DNA of 64,000 bases from Meloidogyne chitwoodi. Lineage: Eukaryota; Nematoda; Chromadorea; Rhabditida; Meloidogynidae. The notes under the pieces were generated by a model. The model saw only the letters and a program-made list of their open reading frames with translations. It made no database searches and was not told the origin of the DNA. The stretch is taken from positions 1-64,000 of the forward strand of contig JACZZP010000010.1 of the NCBI GenBank assembly GCA_015183035.1, in the 5' to 3' direction. Every line of letters starts with the position of its first letter. Position 1 is the stretch's first letter. The position numbers were made by a program, and so were the translations under genes. Of this stretch, positions 63,836 to 64,000 are shown piece after piece.

Positions 63836-64000
63836 GTACAGTCGACCTCTCTATAAGAAACTCAAAGGAATCTGCCCTTAAAGTCTATACCGGAATAATT
63901 TTAAAAATAACTCCGATATAAACCTATGGGCCAGAGTAAAGAAATGTTGGTTAAATAGAGGTGTTGTTTATACAGAGATTTTTATAGAGAGTTTCGACTT
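63836..64000. mobile_element. Small non-autonomous element with pogo/Tigger-like ends (partial at window edge)
   Basis: The left end reads CAGTCGACCTCTCTATAA after a TA, a form seen in pogo/Tc1-related termini. The last bases of the window (tttttatagagagtttcgac) are close to its inverse complement, so a ~165-bp MITE with a TA target site is likely. The right terminus is cut by the window edge and differs at a few positions. Confidence 0.5.

Overview
The window reads as a very AT-rich nematode nuclear genome. Small exons are split by short GT-AG introns. Several families are nematode-typical: an Srt-type serpentine chemoreceptor, a multi-repeat peritrophin-A eggshell-type protein, a FoxG/fkh-2-like forkhead factor and a DEPDC1/LET-99-like protein. 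Base composition and intron style suggest a plant-parasitic tylenchid such as a root-knot nematode (Meloidogyne). That is an inference from memory; no species marker was seen.

Layout. Positions 1-20,478 are a tandem array of a 1,199-bp unit, 17 full copies plus a partial one, essentially identical as far as I can read. Each unit is built from diverged ~168-bp monomers plus a ~340-bp unrelated block, a higher-order-repeat satellite. It decays at its right edge (20,479-21,160) into divergent single monomers and then a hAT-like terminus. From 21.9 to 23.1 kb lies a two-pass membrane protein gene. From 23.5 to 25.7 kb lies a wrecked dUTPase gene whose coding sequence is split by two DNA transposons with recognisable target-site duplications: a MULE-like element carrying a FLYWCH zinc-finger ORF, and a small Merlin-like foldback element. 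More repeat debris (25.98-26.8 kb) leads to a 14-exon DEPDC1/LET-99-like gene on the minus strand (26.8-30.4 kb).

The middle of the window is gene-dense: a chitin-binding protein with about 12-14 peritrophin-A-like units (30.8-35.5 kb, +), a small 10-cysteine secreted protein (35.9-36.5 kb, +), two neighbouring small glycine-rich-membrane-segment proteins (36.7-38.1 kb, -), an MFSD8/CLN7-like transporter (38.5-41.2 kb, -), a basic low-complexity protein with a duplicated exon (42.0-43.1 kb, +), a gene that appears to fuse a degenerate macro domain with a FLYWCH-like zinc finger and an AT-hook (43.6-46.4 kb, +), an SLC17-like transporter (46.6-48.9 kb, -), an unrecognised Ser/Thr-rich acidic protein (49.4-51.0 kb, -) and a glycine-rich secreted peptide (51.5-51.9 kb, -).

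The right third holds a FoxG-type forkhead gene (53.4-56.4 kb, -), 5.3 kb upstream of it with no gene but several dispersed inverted repeats, an Srt-like receptor with an octamer/TATA-like promoter signature (61.5-63.6 kb, +), and a small element with pogo/Tigger-like ends running off the window.

The genes do not form one pathway. The most unusual items are the satellite array, the doubly interrupted dUTPase, the repeat-built MULE ends with their FLYWCH ORF, and the macro-FLYWCH-AT-hook protein. Exon coordinates were read by eye from reading frame and splice dinucleotides. They may be off by a few bases, and no search was run.
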